Numbered from the stretch's first letter, positions 1 to 8,230 are shown. The stretch is 64,000 nt of DNA from Megasphaera_A sueciensis (GCF_050219315.1 NZ_CP116939.1:682001-746000), one strand, 5' to 3'. Translations and numbers: made by a program. The notes: generated from the letters alone by a model not told the origin.

Positions 1-2
1 AA

Positions 3-644
3 CATGGCGGACATCCCACTGCGGATGGAATGGTAGAAGGAGCGCTGCGTCATATTCGAATTTTGGAACGCCTGAATTATAGAAATATGGTTATTTCATT
101 AAAATCATCCGATGTCCCTCTGATGATACAGGCCTATATGAATTTAGCCGAACGCATCCCTTACGCACTCCATTTAGGTGTAACGGAGGCCGGATTGATA
201 AGAGAAGGCAGTATTAAATCAGCAATTGGGATTGGAACTTTATTATATCATGGAATAGGAGATACCATTCGCGTCTCTTTAACGGGTGATCCTGCCGAAG
301 AAATCAAAGCAGGACAAACCATTTTAAGTTCTCTGGGTCTTAGGCAGTTTGGTCCGACCTTAATATCTTGTCCTACTTGCGGGCGTACACAAGTCAATTT
401 AATTGAGTTAGCCGAAAAAGTACAACAAGCTATTGCGCCTTTAAATATACCATTAAAAGTTGCCGTTATGGGGTGTGTTGTAAACGGTCCAGGAGAAGCA
501 CGCGAAGCTGACTTTGGTATCGCCGGAGGAAAAGGCAGCGGTATTATTTTTTCTCATGGGAAAATTTTAAAGCGTGTAACTGAAAATAACCTCGTGGAAA
601 GTTTACTTGAAGAAATACGAAAATATATGCAGAAGGAGTCTTGA
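3..644 (+). CDS. ispG: 4-hydroxy-3-methylbut-2-enyl diphosphate synthase, C-terminal part (5' truncated by window edge)
   Basis: This is the 3' part of the MEP-pathway iron-sulfur enzyme that converts methylerythritol cyclodiphosphate to HMBPP. The reading frame is open from base 3 (HGGHPTADGMVEGALRHIR) with no start in the window, so the gene begins upstream. The family's 4Fe-4S ligands are visible as SCPTCGR and VMGCVVNGPGEA (Cys near fragment residues 123, 126 and 158), followed by the GIAGGKGSGIIF glycine-rich stretch. The TGA stop lies 5 bp before the ATG of proS, so the two are probably cotranscribed. Identity is secure; the N-terminal TIM barrel is mostly outside the window. Confidence 0.95.
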   Translation, partial: HGGHPTADGMVEGALRHIRILERLNYRNMVISLKSSDVPLMIQAYMNLAERIPYALHLGVTEAGLIREGSIKSAIGIGTLLYHGIGDTIRVSLTGDPAEEIKAGQTILSSLGLRQFGPTLISCPTCGRTQVNLIELAEKVQQAIAPLNIPLKVAVMGCVVNGPGEAREADFGIAGGKGSGIIFSHGKILKRVTENNLVESLLEEIRKYMQKES

Positions 645-649
645 GATTT

Positions 650-2377
650 ATGTTAGCATCTAAATTATATTGCCCGACATTACGGGAGATACCGGCTGAA
701 GCCGAAGTAGTAAGTCATCAATATATGTTAAAAGCAGGTATGATTCGGAAAAATGCTGGGGGAGTGTATACCTTTTTGCCTCTTGGCCGGCGTATTGTTC
801 GTAAAATTGAAGCTATTGTCCGCGAAGAAATGGATGCGACAGGAGCTCAGGAAATTATGATGCCCATCATGCAGCCAGCTGAAATTTGGCATGAATCCGG
901 TCGCTGGAGTGCCTATGGCGCGGAAATGTTCAAATTACAAGACAGACATGGCAATGATTATTGTTTAGGGCCAACGCATGAAGAACTTATTACGACATTA
1001 GTACGCAATGAACTTCGTTCATATAAACAAATGCCTTTAACCTTATATCAAATGCAGAATAAGTATCGTGACGAAATTCGCCCTCGATTTGGTTTAATGC
1101 GGAGCCGGGAGTTTGTAATGAAAGATGCCTATTCTTTTGATATAGATGAAGAAGGGTTGCATCATAGTTATCAGATTATGTACGATGCCTACAGCCGAAT
1201 TTTTGATCGCTGCGGGCTAAATTATAAGCCGGTATTAGCCGATTCAGGTCAAATAGGCGGAAGTCGCACACATGAATTTATGGCATTAGCAGATGCCGGT
1301 GAAGCTGACGTCGTTTCTTGCTCTGTGTGCGATTTTGCCGCAAATGTGGAAAAAGCAGTTCCTCTTACACTTAATATGCCTGTGGAATCATTAAAAGATT
1401 TAGAAATTATTGAAACTCCTAATTGTTCCACTATTGATGATTTGACCCGTTTTTTGGAAATCCCCATAGAAAAGACAATAAAAGCGGTGGCGTTCGATGT
1501 GGATGGTAAATTAGCGCTTTGTATGATTCGAGGGGATCATGAAGTGAATGATGTAGCTGTTCAGAATCTCGTGGGCGGCAATACAATTGAACCGGCGTCT
1601 CCGGAAGTATTGGCAGCTCATGGATTAGAAGCCGGATATATGAGTCCTATTCATGCAGCATCTCCAGATGATAATTTTATTATTATTGTAGATCCAACGG
1701 CTATGAATATATATAATGGTGTCACTGGTGCCAATAAACATGGGTATCACTATAAAAATGTAACTCCGTCCCGAGATTTTAAAAATAGTACCGTAGCAAC
1801 AATACGTCTGATTATGGAATCAGACGTTTGCCCGGTATGCGGAGCACCTATTCATATGGTTCAAGGAATTGAAGTCGGTCAGGTTTTTGAACTGGGGACA
1901 AAGTATTCTACCTCCTTGCAAGCAACGTTTTTAGATCAGAATGGAAAAGCGAAACCATATGTTATGGGGTGCTACGGTATAGGTGTAACACGCACAATGG
2001 CAGCAGCCATAGAACAATATCATGATGAAAAAGGAATTATTTGGCCGGTAAACATAGCACCTTATGAAGTCGCCATACTTCCTGTAAGTACTAAAGACGA
2101 GAAAATGATGAATATTGCCGGCACGTTATATACAGATTTACAAGCGGCTGGAATTGAAACGCTTCTTGATGATCGTAATGAGAGAGCGGGTGTCAAATTT
2201 AATGATGCAGATCTAATTGGTTATCCTATTCGTATTACTGTAGGGAAAAAATCCGCTGCTGAAAAGACAGTGGAAATCAAAATTCGTAGTACCGGTGAAG
2301 TGGAAATAGTGTCCATTAAACAAGCGGCAGACCGTGTACGAGACATATTAAAATTTTTAAGGGAAAACAAGAAATAA
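650..2377 (+). CDS. proS: Prolyl-tRNA synthetase, bacterial type with editing domain
   Basis: Charges tRNA-Pro in the cytoplasm. The 575-aa product has the class II core (RRIVRKIEAIVREEMDATGA near the N terminus, motif 2 with YRDEIRPRFGLMRSREF), an INS editing insertion in the middle (roughly residues 230-400), motif 3 with GCYGIGVTRTMAAAIEQ and a C-terminal anticodon-binding domain. I chose ATG 650 because AGGAG at 633-637 gives normal spacing; the in-frame TTG at 641 is too close to it. The gene follows ispG directly and is followed by a terminator. ProX-like editing homologues are not present nearby. Confidence 0.97.
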   Translation: MLASKLYCPTLREIPAEAEVVSHQYMLKAGMIRKNAGGVYTFLPLGRRIVRKIEAIVREEMDATGAQEIMMPIMQPAEIWHESGRWSAYGAEMFKLQDRHGNDYCLGPTHEELITTLVRNELRSYKQMPLTLYQMQNKYRDEIRPRFGLMRSREFVMKDAYSFDIDEEGLHHSYQIMYDAYSRIFDRCGLNYKPVLADSGQIGGSRTHEFMALADAGEADVVSCSVCDFAANVEKAVPLTLNMPVESLKDLEIIETPNCSTIDDLTRFLEIPIEKTIKAVAFDVDGKLALCMIRGDHEVNDVAVQNLVGGNTIEPASPEVLAAHGLEAGYMSPIHAASPDDNFIIIVDPTAMNIYNGVTGANKHGYHYKNVTPSRDFKNSTVATIRLIMESDVCPVCGAPIHMVQGIEVGQVFELGTKYSTSLQATFLDQNGKAKPYVMGCYGIGVTRTMAAAIEQYHDEKGIIWPVNIAPYEVAILPVSTKDEKMMNIAGTLYTDLQAAGIETLLDDRNERAGVKFNDADLIGYPIRITVGKKSAAEKTVEIKIRSTGEVEIVSIKQAADRVRDILKFLRENKK

Positions 2378-2387
2378 AATATTAAAA

Positions 2388-2428
2388 TAAACGGCTGCCT
2401 AGAAATGATAGGCGGTCGTTTTGTTTTA
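2388..2428 (+). terminator. Rho-independent terminator after proS
   Basis: ACGGCTGCCT (2391-2400) pairs with AGGCGGTCGT (2410-2419) allowing G-U pairs, followed by a T-rich run. It closes the ispG-proS unit. Confidence 0.75.
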
Positions 2429-2433
2429 ATATA

Positions 2434-2482
2434 AAACAAATGTTCTGCGAAAGGTGAATGAAATTGTCAGAACATTTGTTCT
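2434..2482. promoter_or_regulatory. Twin LexA (SOS) boxes forming a 13-bp inverted repeat
   Basis: AAACAAATGTTC lies at 2434-2445 and AGAACATTTGTTCT at 2469-2482. The second is a perfect GAAC-N4-GTTC palindrome; the first has one deviating base. AACAAATGTTCTG (2435-2447) and CAGAACATTTGTT (2468-2480) are exact reverse complements. The same sequence variants flank lexA at 5.25-5.32 kb in this window, which supports LexA as the ligand. The next gene downstream starts at 2643. Confidence 0.7.
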
Positions 2483-2642
2483 TATATGGACTAAAATTAC
2501 GAATATTTAATTTTAATATAACTTTAATGCGTATTAGAGAAATTATAAATATTATATAATCAAACTTTAATTAAAATACAAACTTCTGCCATCATAATAA
2601 ATATAGGTAATCAATAAAATTTATAATGACGGGAGTAATGAA

Positions 2643-4001
2643 ATGGTACAAAGCAGAGAAGAATTTATATTGGATATCATGAATCAAGGTCTGAAAATGA
2701 AAGAATGGCAACTTTGTTTGCAACAGCTTCAAGCAGAAAATAAAATACCCACTGAGTATAAGAATTCACCGGTATTATTAAACAAATTAGCATTTATTTA
2801 TATGCATGCGGCCCGCTCCGAAGAACAGCACGCAAAATATATTAAATTAGCACATCAAACTTATGCCGCCGCTCTTCAAAAAACAGAAAATGAAAAAGAA
2901 AATTATAATTCAATTAAAGGGATGGCATATTTATACTATAGTGAATATATCGGCTATAATTCGTTGCTTTTTTCCAATAAAGCCTCTTGGCCTATTAGTA
3001 TAGAAGAATGCGAACGGAATGCCGATATCTTATATGAAAAAATAAGACTGCATAGGCCTGACGTATTGGACTTATATCGCTATGCTCATCTATTATATAT
3101 GGCTTCCAATAATATACATTCTATCCAATCTTTCGGCGAAATCATGGAAAAAAGAAAAAAAGCCTATATCATATATTTACAGGCAGTAGAGCAATATGAA
3201 CATTTACAGGAAAAAGAAAAAAAGCGTCTACAACGAATATACATAAAATCCTGCTATGGTGTCTGCCGCTGCGGACTGGGATTAATTGCCAAACGATCTT
3301 CACTGCTCAATGAATTGATATTGCTATTTGATTTTCAACCAAAAGAAAAGGAAATATCTTCTTTCGAAATGAAAAAATTTTCCGAAATAAGTCATTGTTT
3401 AAAATGCATTTTGCGGGAAGAATGCCTTCCCACAGACGCTGGAGATATCATAGATATACAAACACTTGCCAATCGTGAACAAATTATTGCTAGATCTTGG
3501 GATGTTTATTATATGATAGGTAAGTTTTATGACTATTCATTACAATATACGCGGTGTTCCGATCCCCATATTTTATATGAAAAAGCCGAAAAATATTATA
3601 AACTTGCCTGTGAAATAGATTGCATACGTCGGCAAAATAAAAAAATGGCCTCTGGCTTTAAACACATGTATATGGGATTATTCAAATTATATTTGCGAAA
3701 TCGTCAGGAAGAAGCATTCTATAAGTCTTGGAATACATATTATTATATTATCGATTTTGATGATTCTTACCGCTTTTTATTTCAGGCCCGTTGGTTGATT
3801 TTGAAAAAAGAATATAGGGAAGCAAAAAAATTACTTGAACAATGCAGCGAAATGATAAAAGGAAAAAATAATAATGTAAACAGAAAAATTGATCAATTAT
3901 TAGATATCGTACATATTCTGATTGAAAAAAACAGCTGTAACATAGAAGAAAAATATAAGCCATATCAACGTAAATACCTCAATGAATTGCTCCAATTATA
4001 A
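2643..4001 (+). CDS. Hypothetical helical (TPR-like?) protein, possible SOS gene
   Basis: I do not recognise this 452-aa protein. It is rich in Lys, Glu and Tyr, has no signal peptide or membrane segment, and looks almost entirely alpha-helical, with paired helices ending in Y/A-rich patterns (for example KLAHQTYAAALQKTENEKEN and AEKYYKLACEID) that resemble degenerate TPR repeats; that is inference. ATG 2643 is preceded by GGGAG with 7-nt spacing. A TATAAT at 2555-2560 is a possible -10 without a good -35. Two LexA-type boxes lie 160-210 bp upstream with no other gene between, so DNA-damage control is possible. A shared terminator separates it from the convergent next gene. Confidence 0.75.
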   Translation: MVQSREEFILDIMNQGLKMKEWQLCLQQLQAENKIPTEYKNSPVLLNKLAFIYMHAARSEEQHAKYIKLAHQTYAAALQKTENEKENYNSIKGMAYLYYSEYIGYNSLLFSNKASWPISIEECERNADILYEKIRLHRPDVLDLYRYAHLLYMASNNIHSIQSFGEIMEKRKKAYIIYLQAVEQYEHLQEKEKKRLQRIYIKSCYGVCRCGLGLIAKRSSLLNELILLFDFQPKEKEISSFEMKKFSEISHCLKCILREECLPTDAGDIIDIQTLANREQIIARSWDVYYMIGKFYDYSLQYTRCSDPHILYEKAEKYYKLACEIDCIRRQNKKMASGFKHMYMGLFKLYLRNRQEEAFYKSWNTYYYIIDFDDSYRFLFQARWLILKKEYREAKKLLEQCSEMIKGKNNNVNRKIDQLLDIVHILIEKNSCNIEEKYKPYQRKYLNELLQL

Positions 4002-4010
4002 TTGATGGTT

Positions 4011-4059
4011 TAAAATAAATAAAGATATGCCGTTATAAGGCATATCTTTATTTATTTTA
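4011..4059. terminator. Bidirectional terminator, 21-bp stem
   Basis: Positions 4011-4031 and 4039-4059 are perfect reverse complements around a 7-nt loop, with A-rich left and T-rich right flanks. It lies between two convergent genes and can serve both. Confidence 0.9.
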
Positions 4060-4061
4060 AA

Positions 4062-4355
4062 CTACTTTTTTTGTTTATGCAGCAGTTCATATAGTTTCTT
4101 TTCAAACTCTACATCCGAAATAACACTCAACTTATGCATATCTCTGATGTCTTTGAGCTGATCCAATAATTCTTCACTGATAGCTGGTTTATTTTCCTTC
4201 ATTTCCGGAGATTTTACCGTACTGGGATGCAACAGATAAAAAGTACGTTTTTCATATTCATCATCAGAAATAATATTTAACTTATGCATATCCCTCAATT
4301 CTTTTAATTGAGAAGCAATTAATTCCAATTGTTCTTTTTTTTCATCATTATTCAT
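4062..4355 (-). CDS. Small protein with two tandem SHOCT-like motifs
   Basis: This 97-aa product consists of two copies of one motif: QLKELRDMHKLNIISDDEYE (residues about 15-34) and QLKDIRDMHKLSVISDVEFE (about 66-85), each followed by a YxLLH ending. The pattern matches the SHOCT short C-terminal domain (LxxLxxLxxxGxIxxxEFxxxKxxLL), usually found once at protein ends; here two copies make up nearly the whole protein. No signal peptide or membrane segment is present. GGAGG stands before the ATG, and a consensus promoter lies at 4419-4446. SHOCT modules are thought to mediate oligomerisation or nucleic-acid contacts, but the role here is unknown. Confidence 0.8.
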   Translation of the reverse strand: MNNDEKKEQLELIASQLKELRDMHKLNIISDDEYEKRTFYLLHPSTVKSPEMKENKPAISEELLDQLKDIRDMHKLSVISDVEFEKKLYELLHKQKK

Positions 4356-4418
4356 ATTAGGTACCTCCTGTCAAAAACAAAAATCATCATTAATTCAATT
4401 ATACTGCTATATGATTTT

Positions 4419-4446
4419 ATTATATCAACTGCTCTTTAATTGTCAA
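4419..4446 (-). promoter_or_regulatory. Sigma-A promoter for the tandem SHOCT gene
   Basis: On the minus strand TTGACA (4446-4441) and TATAAT (4424-4419) are separated by 16 bp, about 65 bp upstream of the start codon. Confidence 0.75.
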
Positions 4447-4568
4447 ACAGTGTGAACTAAAAACTTTTACCAATAGATAATCTTTGTAAAAAAGCAACCA
4501 CATATCAGCTGCAGAAAATTTTAATTCTAAAAGAACGGCAAGGATAATCATTGACCGGATAAAACGTA

Positions 4569-5189
4569 TCAATATTTTCGAAAAAGGCCAACTACCTTCC
4601 CCAAAATAGAACAGTTCCTGGTAATAATCGGTTCATAATTGTCATTTTCCGGCTGCAGACGAATATGTTCATCTTCTTTATAGTATCGCTTCACTGTAGC
4701 CTCATCGTCGATTAAAGCCACTACGATTTCGCCGTTATTTGCTGTATCCTGACGGCGTATTACCAGATAGTCTCCTTCATATATACCTGCTTGTATCATA
4801 CTGTCACCTTTTACAGTTAACATAAAGCAATCGTCTTCACCAATAAATTCAGCAGAAAAAGGATATACATCTTCTACATATTCTTCCGCCAAAGCAGGTG
4901 AGCCAGCACGTACTTGCCCAACTAAGGGGAGGGGAACAATTTTTTTTGAACGCCATGAGCCTTCATCCAGTAATTCAATGGTACGATTTTTGGTTGGATC
5001 ACGGCGGATAAAGCCTAGGGTTTCCAAACGGTGTAAATAGCCGTGAACCGTAGAAGTAGAACTCAGTCCTACTTCTTTGCAAATTTCACGAACTGATGGG
5101 GGATATCCATATTTATGAACAGATTCACGTATATATTCTAAGATTTGGCGTTGACGGGTGGTTAAGTTTTTTTCACTAGTCATCATCAT
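4569..5189 (-). CDS. lexA: LexA SOS repressor
   Basis: Transcriptional repressor of DNA-damage genes, inactivated by RecA-stimulated self-cleavage. The 206-aa protein has an N-terminal winged helix (TTRQRQILEYI to about residue 75) and a C-terminal S24 protease domain. Cleavage site A95-G96 (VRAGSPALAEE), catalytic Ser130 (KGDSM) and Lys167 (ATVKRYY) are all present. The start is the first of three ATG codons, behind AAGGAG. Its promoter (5218-5246) carries a LexA-type box overlapping the -35, so autoregulation is likely. It is divergent from a YneA-like gene, the arrangement seen in other Firmicutes. Confidence 0.97.
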   Translation of the reverse strand: MMMTSEKNLTTRQRQILEYIRESVHKYGYPPSVREICKEVGLSSTSTVHGYLHRLETLGFIRRDPTKNRTIELLDEGSWRSKKIVPLPLVGQVRAGSPALAEEYVEDVYPFSAEFIGEDDCFMLTVKGDSMIQAGIYEGDYLVIRRQDTANNGEIVVALIDDEATVKRYYKEDEHIRLQPENDNYEPIITRNCSILGKVVGLFRKY

Positions 5190-5217
5190 TACGCATCACT
5201 CCTTATTCTTTTATCTC

Positions 5218-5256
5218 ATTATATATGATATAAAGGAATAAATCAAACATTTGTTC
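5218..5256 (-). promoter_or_regulatory. lexA promoter with overlapping LexA box
   Basis: On the minus strand TTGATT (5246-5241) and TATAAT (5223-5218) are 17 bp apart. The box AAACATTTGTTC (plus strand 5245-5256) overlaps the -35 hexamer. Confidence 0.8.
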
Positions 5257-5266
5257 ACATTAATAC

Positions 5267-5320
5267 TTGACAAGAACAATTGTTCGGCGATATAATAAAC
5301 ATGTAATCAAACATTTGTTC
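5267..5320 (+). promoter_or_regulatory. yneA-like promoter with two LexA boxes
   Basis: TTGACA (5267-5272) and TATAAT (5291-5296) are 18 bp apart. A perfect box GAACAATTGTTC (5274-5285) sits between them, and AAACATTTGTTC (5309-5320) lies just upstream of the ribosome site. Both positions would block transcription when LexA is bound. Confidence 0.85.
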
Positions 5321-5338
5321 TAAACGGGAGTGATCTAC

Positions 5339-5665
5339 ATGAAGAAAAGAAATCAACACCCTCTGATAAATTTAAAATATTTTTTTGTTCTAACCGCTCT
5401 TATAGTATCCATTACTCAATTAGGATGGATATTTCATGATAATGCACAATATATTCCTGTCCGAGTACATACAGGAGATACCGTATGGAATATTGCATCA
5501 GCAGCCGTTGACAGCGGAACAGATGTACGGGATGTCGTAGACGGTATTTTAAAAGTAAATCATTTATCTAATAATGATGATATTTATCCCGGACAAATAT
5601 TACAAATACCGGTGCATGACAGCAGCATTGAAACAGTGAAATCTCATTTTGATGTACAACTTTGA
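5339..5665 (+). CDS. yneA: YneA-like SOS cell-division suppressor (membrane LysM protein)
   Basis: The 108-aa protein has one N-terminal membrane segment (YFFVLTALIVSITQLGWIF, about residues 14-32) followed by an external LysM domain (VHTGDTVWNIASAAVDSGTD to about residue 92). This is the architecture of YneA/DivS-type inhibitors that hold division during the SOS response in Gram-positive bacteria. ATG 5339 is chosen because the upstream GTG at 5330 overlaps the GGGAG ribosome site. Divergence from lexA and two LexA boxes in its promoter strongly support the role; LysM sequence alone would not. Confidence 0.85.
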   Translation: MKKRNQHPLINLKYFFVLTALIVSITQLGWIFHDNAQYIPVRVHTGDTVWNIASAAVDSGTDVRDVVDGILKVNHLSNNDDIYPGQILQIPVHDSSIETVKSHFDVQL

Positions 5666-5707
5666 TAGGAAATTAAGACAACTTAATATAGTACACATAC
5701 AGCATAA

Positions 5708-5762
5708 AAACAAAGAGAAATGCACCTCAAAATCAAATTTTAAGGTGCATTTCTTTTTGTTT
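5708..5762. terminator. Bidirectional terminator
   Basis: AAATGCACCT (5718-5727) pairs with AGGTGCATTT (5743-5752), extended by A- and T-rich flanks. It lies between the converging yneA-like gene and the recombinase gene. Confidence 0.85.
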
Positions 5763-5775
5763 ATTACTATTATGT

Positions 5776-6768
5776 TTATTTTTTATCACCCGTAATTTTA
5801 AATATAGGATTATCAATAAGTTTATCCGCTTCATCTATATACCGTCTAACGATAGCTTGTGATTTATGACGTGTCTGTCTCATGATTTGCCGTTCTTCTA
5901 CATGGTGTTGTGCTGCTGACGTTGCAAAACCGTGTCGCAAGCTGTGCGCTCCATAATCTTTAGGATCCATACCCACAAGTCCAACATATTGTTTTACAAG
6001 GAGAGCAATTGATTTATCTGATATCCGATTTTTGCGGAGCCCATGGCTTCTTGTAAAACCGCGGAAAACAGGTCCTGTGGTAATACCGCTGAGTGCTATC
6101 CAATCTTTTAATGCTTGTACAGCACAGACATCTTTATCTTTAACATAAGGGATTGCAATCATTTGTCCTTGATCCATTTGATCGGTTTTAGACTTACGCA
6201 GTGTAATAAGCAGACCTAAGCGGGTAAATCGCAAATCTTCCATGTCAAGGCCGGCTATTTCTGAACGCCGCATAGCTCCGTAAAATCCAACAAGCAGGAT
6301 AGCTTTATCTCTGGCTTGTTGTAATTCGTCTCCTTCCATACAATGTAACATTTCCCGTATATCATCGAATAATACCGGCAGTTTTCCACGCTGCATTGTC
6401 CCTTTCATTCGTTTTATTCCTTTTAAGGCATTTTTTACGATAGGGAAGCGACAGGGATTATCCTTGATGCCAGCGGCATCAAAATTTTCTGTTAATGCGC
6501 TGATTCTGCGAGCTACCGTATTTGCTTTGGCATTATCAGCCAAATCGTTAATATAATTTATAATAGTTTCCGGTTCGGCAGGGAATGCTTGTACATGATG
6601 GTGGTCACACCAATCATAAAAATCATTCCAATCCGACTCATATGCGTCAATTGTATTTTCAGATCGGGAAATATATATGCTTTGACGACTTTTGTCTGTC
6701 AATTTTGTGTTAGCCGCCATGATATCGGCATTATGTAAATAAAAGTATTTGGGTGGATGATCCAACAT
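5776..6768 (-). CDS. Cre-like tyrosine recombinase
   Basis: A 330-aa site-specific recombinase. The N-terminal SAM-like core-binding domain (about residues 30-120) contains FPAEPE, which matches the same stretch in phage P1 Cre, and the C-terminal catalytic domain keeps R (GAMRRSEIAGL), K (LRKSKTD), HxxR (HSLRHGFATSA), H (RQTRHKSQ) and Y (VRRYIDEA). It is not a canonical XerC or XerD by length or sequence feel. ATG 6768 follows AAGGAG; the GTG at 6774 overlaps that site. No other phage or integrative-element gene is nearby. An 18-bp inverted repeat lies 78 bp upstream and could be its target or a terminator. Function could be resolution, inversion or a relic of integration. Confidence 0.88.
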   Translation of the reverse strand: MLDHPPKYFYLHNADIMAANTKLTDKSRQSIYISRSENTIDAYESDWNDFYDWCDHHHVQAFPAEPETIINYINDLADNAKANTVARRISALTENFDAAGIKDNPCRFPIVKNALKGIKRMKGTMQRGKLPVLFDDIREMLHCMEGDELQQARDKAILLVGFYGAMRRSEIAGLDMEDLRFTRLGLLITLRKSKTDQMDQGQMIAIPYVKDKDVCAVQALKDWIALSGITTGPVFRGFTRSHGLRKNRISDKSIALLVKQYVGLVGMDPKDYGAHSLRHGFATSAAQHHVEERQIMRQTRHKSQAIVRRYIDEADKLIDNPIFKITGDKK

Positions 6769-6840
6769 AATCACTCCTTAACAATAATATTGAATATAAA
6801 AGAATATCGATATATTTTATTAAAAAATTCCAGAAAGAAC

Positions 6841-6888
6841 AAAAATACAATTACTTCCGATAACGTTAAATTATCGGAAGTAATTGTA
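6841..6888 (-). terminator. 18-bp inverted repeat: mtaD-operon terminator and/or lox-like site
   Basis: Positions 6846-6863 and 6871-6888 are perfect reverse complements around the 7-nt asymmetric spacer CGTTAAA. On the minus strand the hairpin is followed by TTTTTG, which fits a terminator for the hslO-mtaD operon. The arm/spacer geometry and position next to a Cre-like gene also fit a recombination site; see findings. Confidence 0.75.
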
Positions 6889-6931
6889 TCATACTTTATC
6901 TTTGAATTCAATTAGTTAAAGAAATATTTTA

Positions 6932-8212
6932 TCATAATGAATTAAAAAGTTTATCTTTAGTCCGTTCTGCTTCAAAACGAATTTTATCAATATCTAATGT
7001 AGTAAATTCTTTATTGCGCAGCAAAATATTTCCATCTACAATAACGGTGTCTACATCAAAGCTATTCGCTGAATACGCCAGCAGTGACATCATATCATTT
7101 TTAGGATACCAATGCAAACCTTCACGATTTATTAGTGTAATATCTGCTTTATAGCCTTCCTGCAGTTTTCCGACATCGGTATAGCCAAGAGCCTTAGCAC
7201 CGCCTTCTGTTAATAAATTAACAGCCGTTTCCGCAGGAATAATCAACGGATCCAGTGTATTCGCTTTATGGATCAATGCAGCCAACCGCATTTCCTCGAA
7301 TATATCCAGATTATTATTACTGGAAGCGCCGTCTGTACCTAATCCTACGGTAATGCCTTTTTGCAGCATAGTATGAATCGGTGCGATTCCACTGGCTAAT
7401 TTTAAATTACTTCCCGGGTTATGAGCGACACGGACATGTTTTCTGGCCATTATCTCTAAATCTGCATCGTCCACCCATACACAATGTGCTGCCAAACATC
7501 CGCAATCAAAAATACCCAAATCATCCATCAAGAGAATCGGTGATTTTCCGTACTGTTTCTTTATATTTTCAACCTCGCCTTTCGTCTCACATAAATGAAT
7601 ATGTATTTCTGCATGTAATTCATGTGCTAAAGCTACTACTTTGCGCAGATAATCAGGAGCGCAGGTATAAGGCGCATGGGGACCCAGCATAACAGTAATA
7701 CGTCCGTCAGCTTTACCATTCCAATCTTGGTAAAACGTTTTACTTTCTTTTAAAGCTTGCATCCCACTGGGAGTACATCCAGTCATTCCGCGACATAAAG
7801 AAGCTCGAATACCTGTTTCAGATACTGCTTTAGCTACATCATTCATAAAAAAATACATATCTGCAAAACTTGTTGTTCCACAGCGAATCATTTCGGCAAT
7901 GCCTAACATAGTCTGTGCATACACAATATCGCTGTCCAGTTTATCTTCTGCGGGCCAAATTTTCTTTTCCAGCCAATCCATTAACTGCATATCATCGGCA
8001 TAACTGCGAAATACAGTCATGGCAATATGATTGTGCGTATTAACAAATCCCGGAGTTGCCAGCATCCCCTTCCCTTCTATTATCGTATCATATTCATCAG
8101 CATGTATAATATCAGGGAATCCACTGATTCGTGTGTCTTCAATGGCAATATTTTGATGTTCTGTTATGACATGGTCTTTATAAATGCCTACATTCTTTAT
8201 TAATGTTTTCAT
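6932..8212 (-). CDS. mtaD: 5-methylthioadenosine/S-adenosylhomocysteine deaminase
   Basis: Amidohydrolase that deaminates methylthioadenosine and/or S-adenosylhomocysteine (some relatives also take 5'-deoxyadenosine) to the inosine forms. The 426-aa protein has the metal motif HNH in TPGFVNTHNHIAMTVFRSYA, a further His in HIHLCETKGE, and GLGTDGASSNNNLD with the metal-binding Asp. It is the last gene of the hslO-mtnP-mtnA-ahcY-mtaD operon, 18 bp after ahcY, which supports the sulfur-nucleoside assignment over other TRZ/ATZ-family substrates. Exact substrate preference cannot be read from the sequence. Confidence 0.9.
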   Translation of the reverse strand: MKTLIKNVGIYKDHVITEHQNIAIEDTRISGFPDIIHADEYDTIIEGKGMLATPGFVNTHNHIAMTVFRSYADDMQLMDWLEKKIWPAEDKLDSDIVYAQTMLGIAEMIRCGTTSFADMYFFMNDVAKAVSETGIRASLCRGMTGCTPSGMQALKESKTFYQDWNGKADGRITVMLGPHAPYTCAPDYLRKVVALAHELHAEIHIHLCETKGEVENIKKQYGKSPILLMDDLGIFDCGCLAAHCVWVDDADLEIMARKHVRVAHNPGSNLKLASGIAPIHTMLQKGITVGLGTDGASSNNNLDIFEEMRLAALIHKANTLDPLIIPAETAVNLLTEGGAKALGYTDVGKLQEGYKADITLINREGLHWYPKNDMMSLLAYSANSFDVDTVIVDGNILLRNKEFTTLDIDKIRFEAERTKDKLFNSL

Positions 8213-8230
8213 AGATTTGTAACCGTCTCC

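Noticed and set aside
5776..6888. Prophage or integrative element
   Set aside because: Only a lone recombinase is present; no att-like direct repeats, structural or transfer genes flank it.
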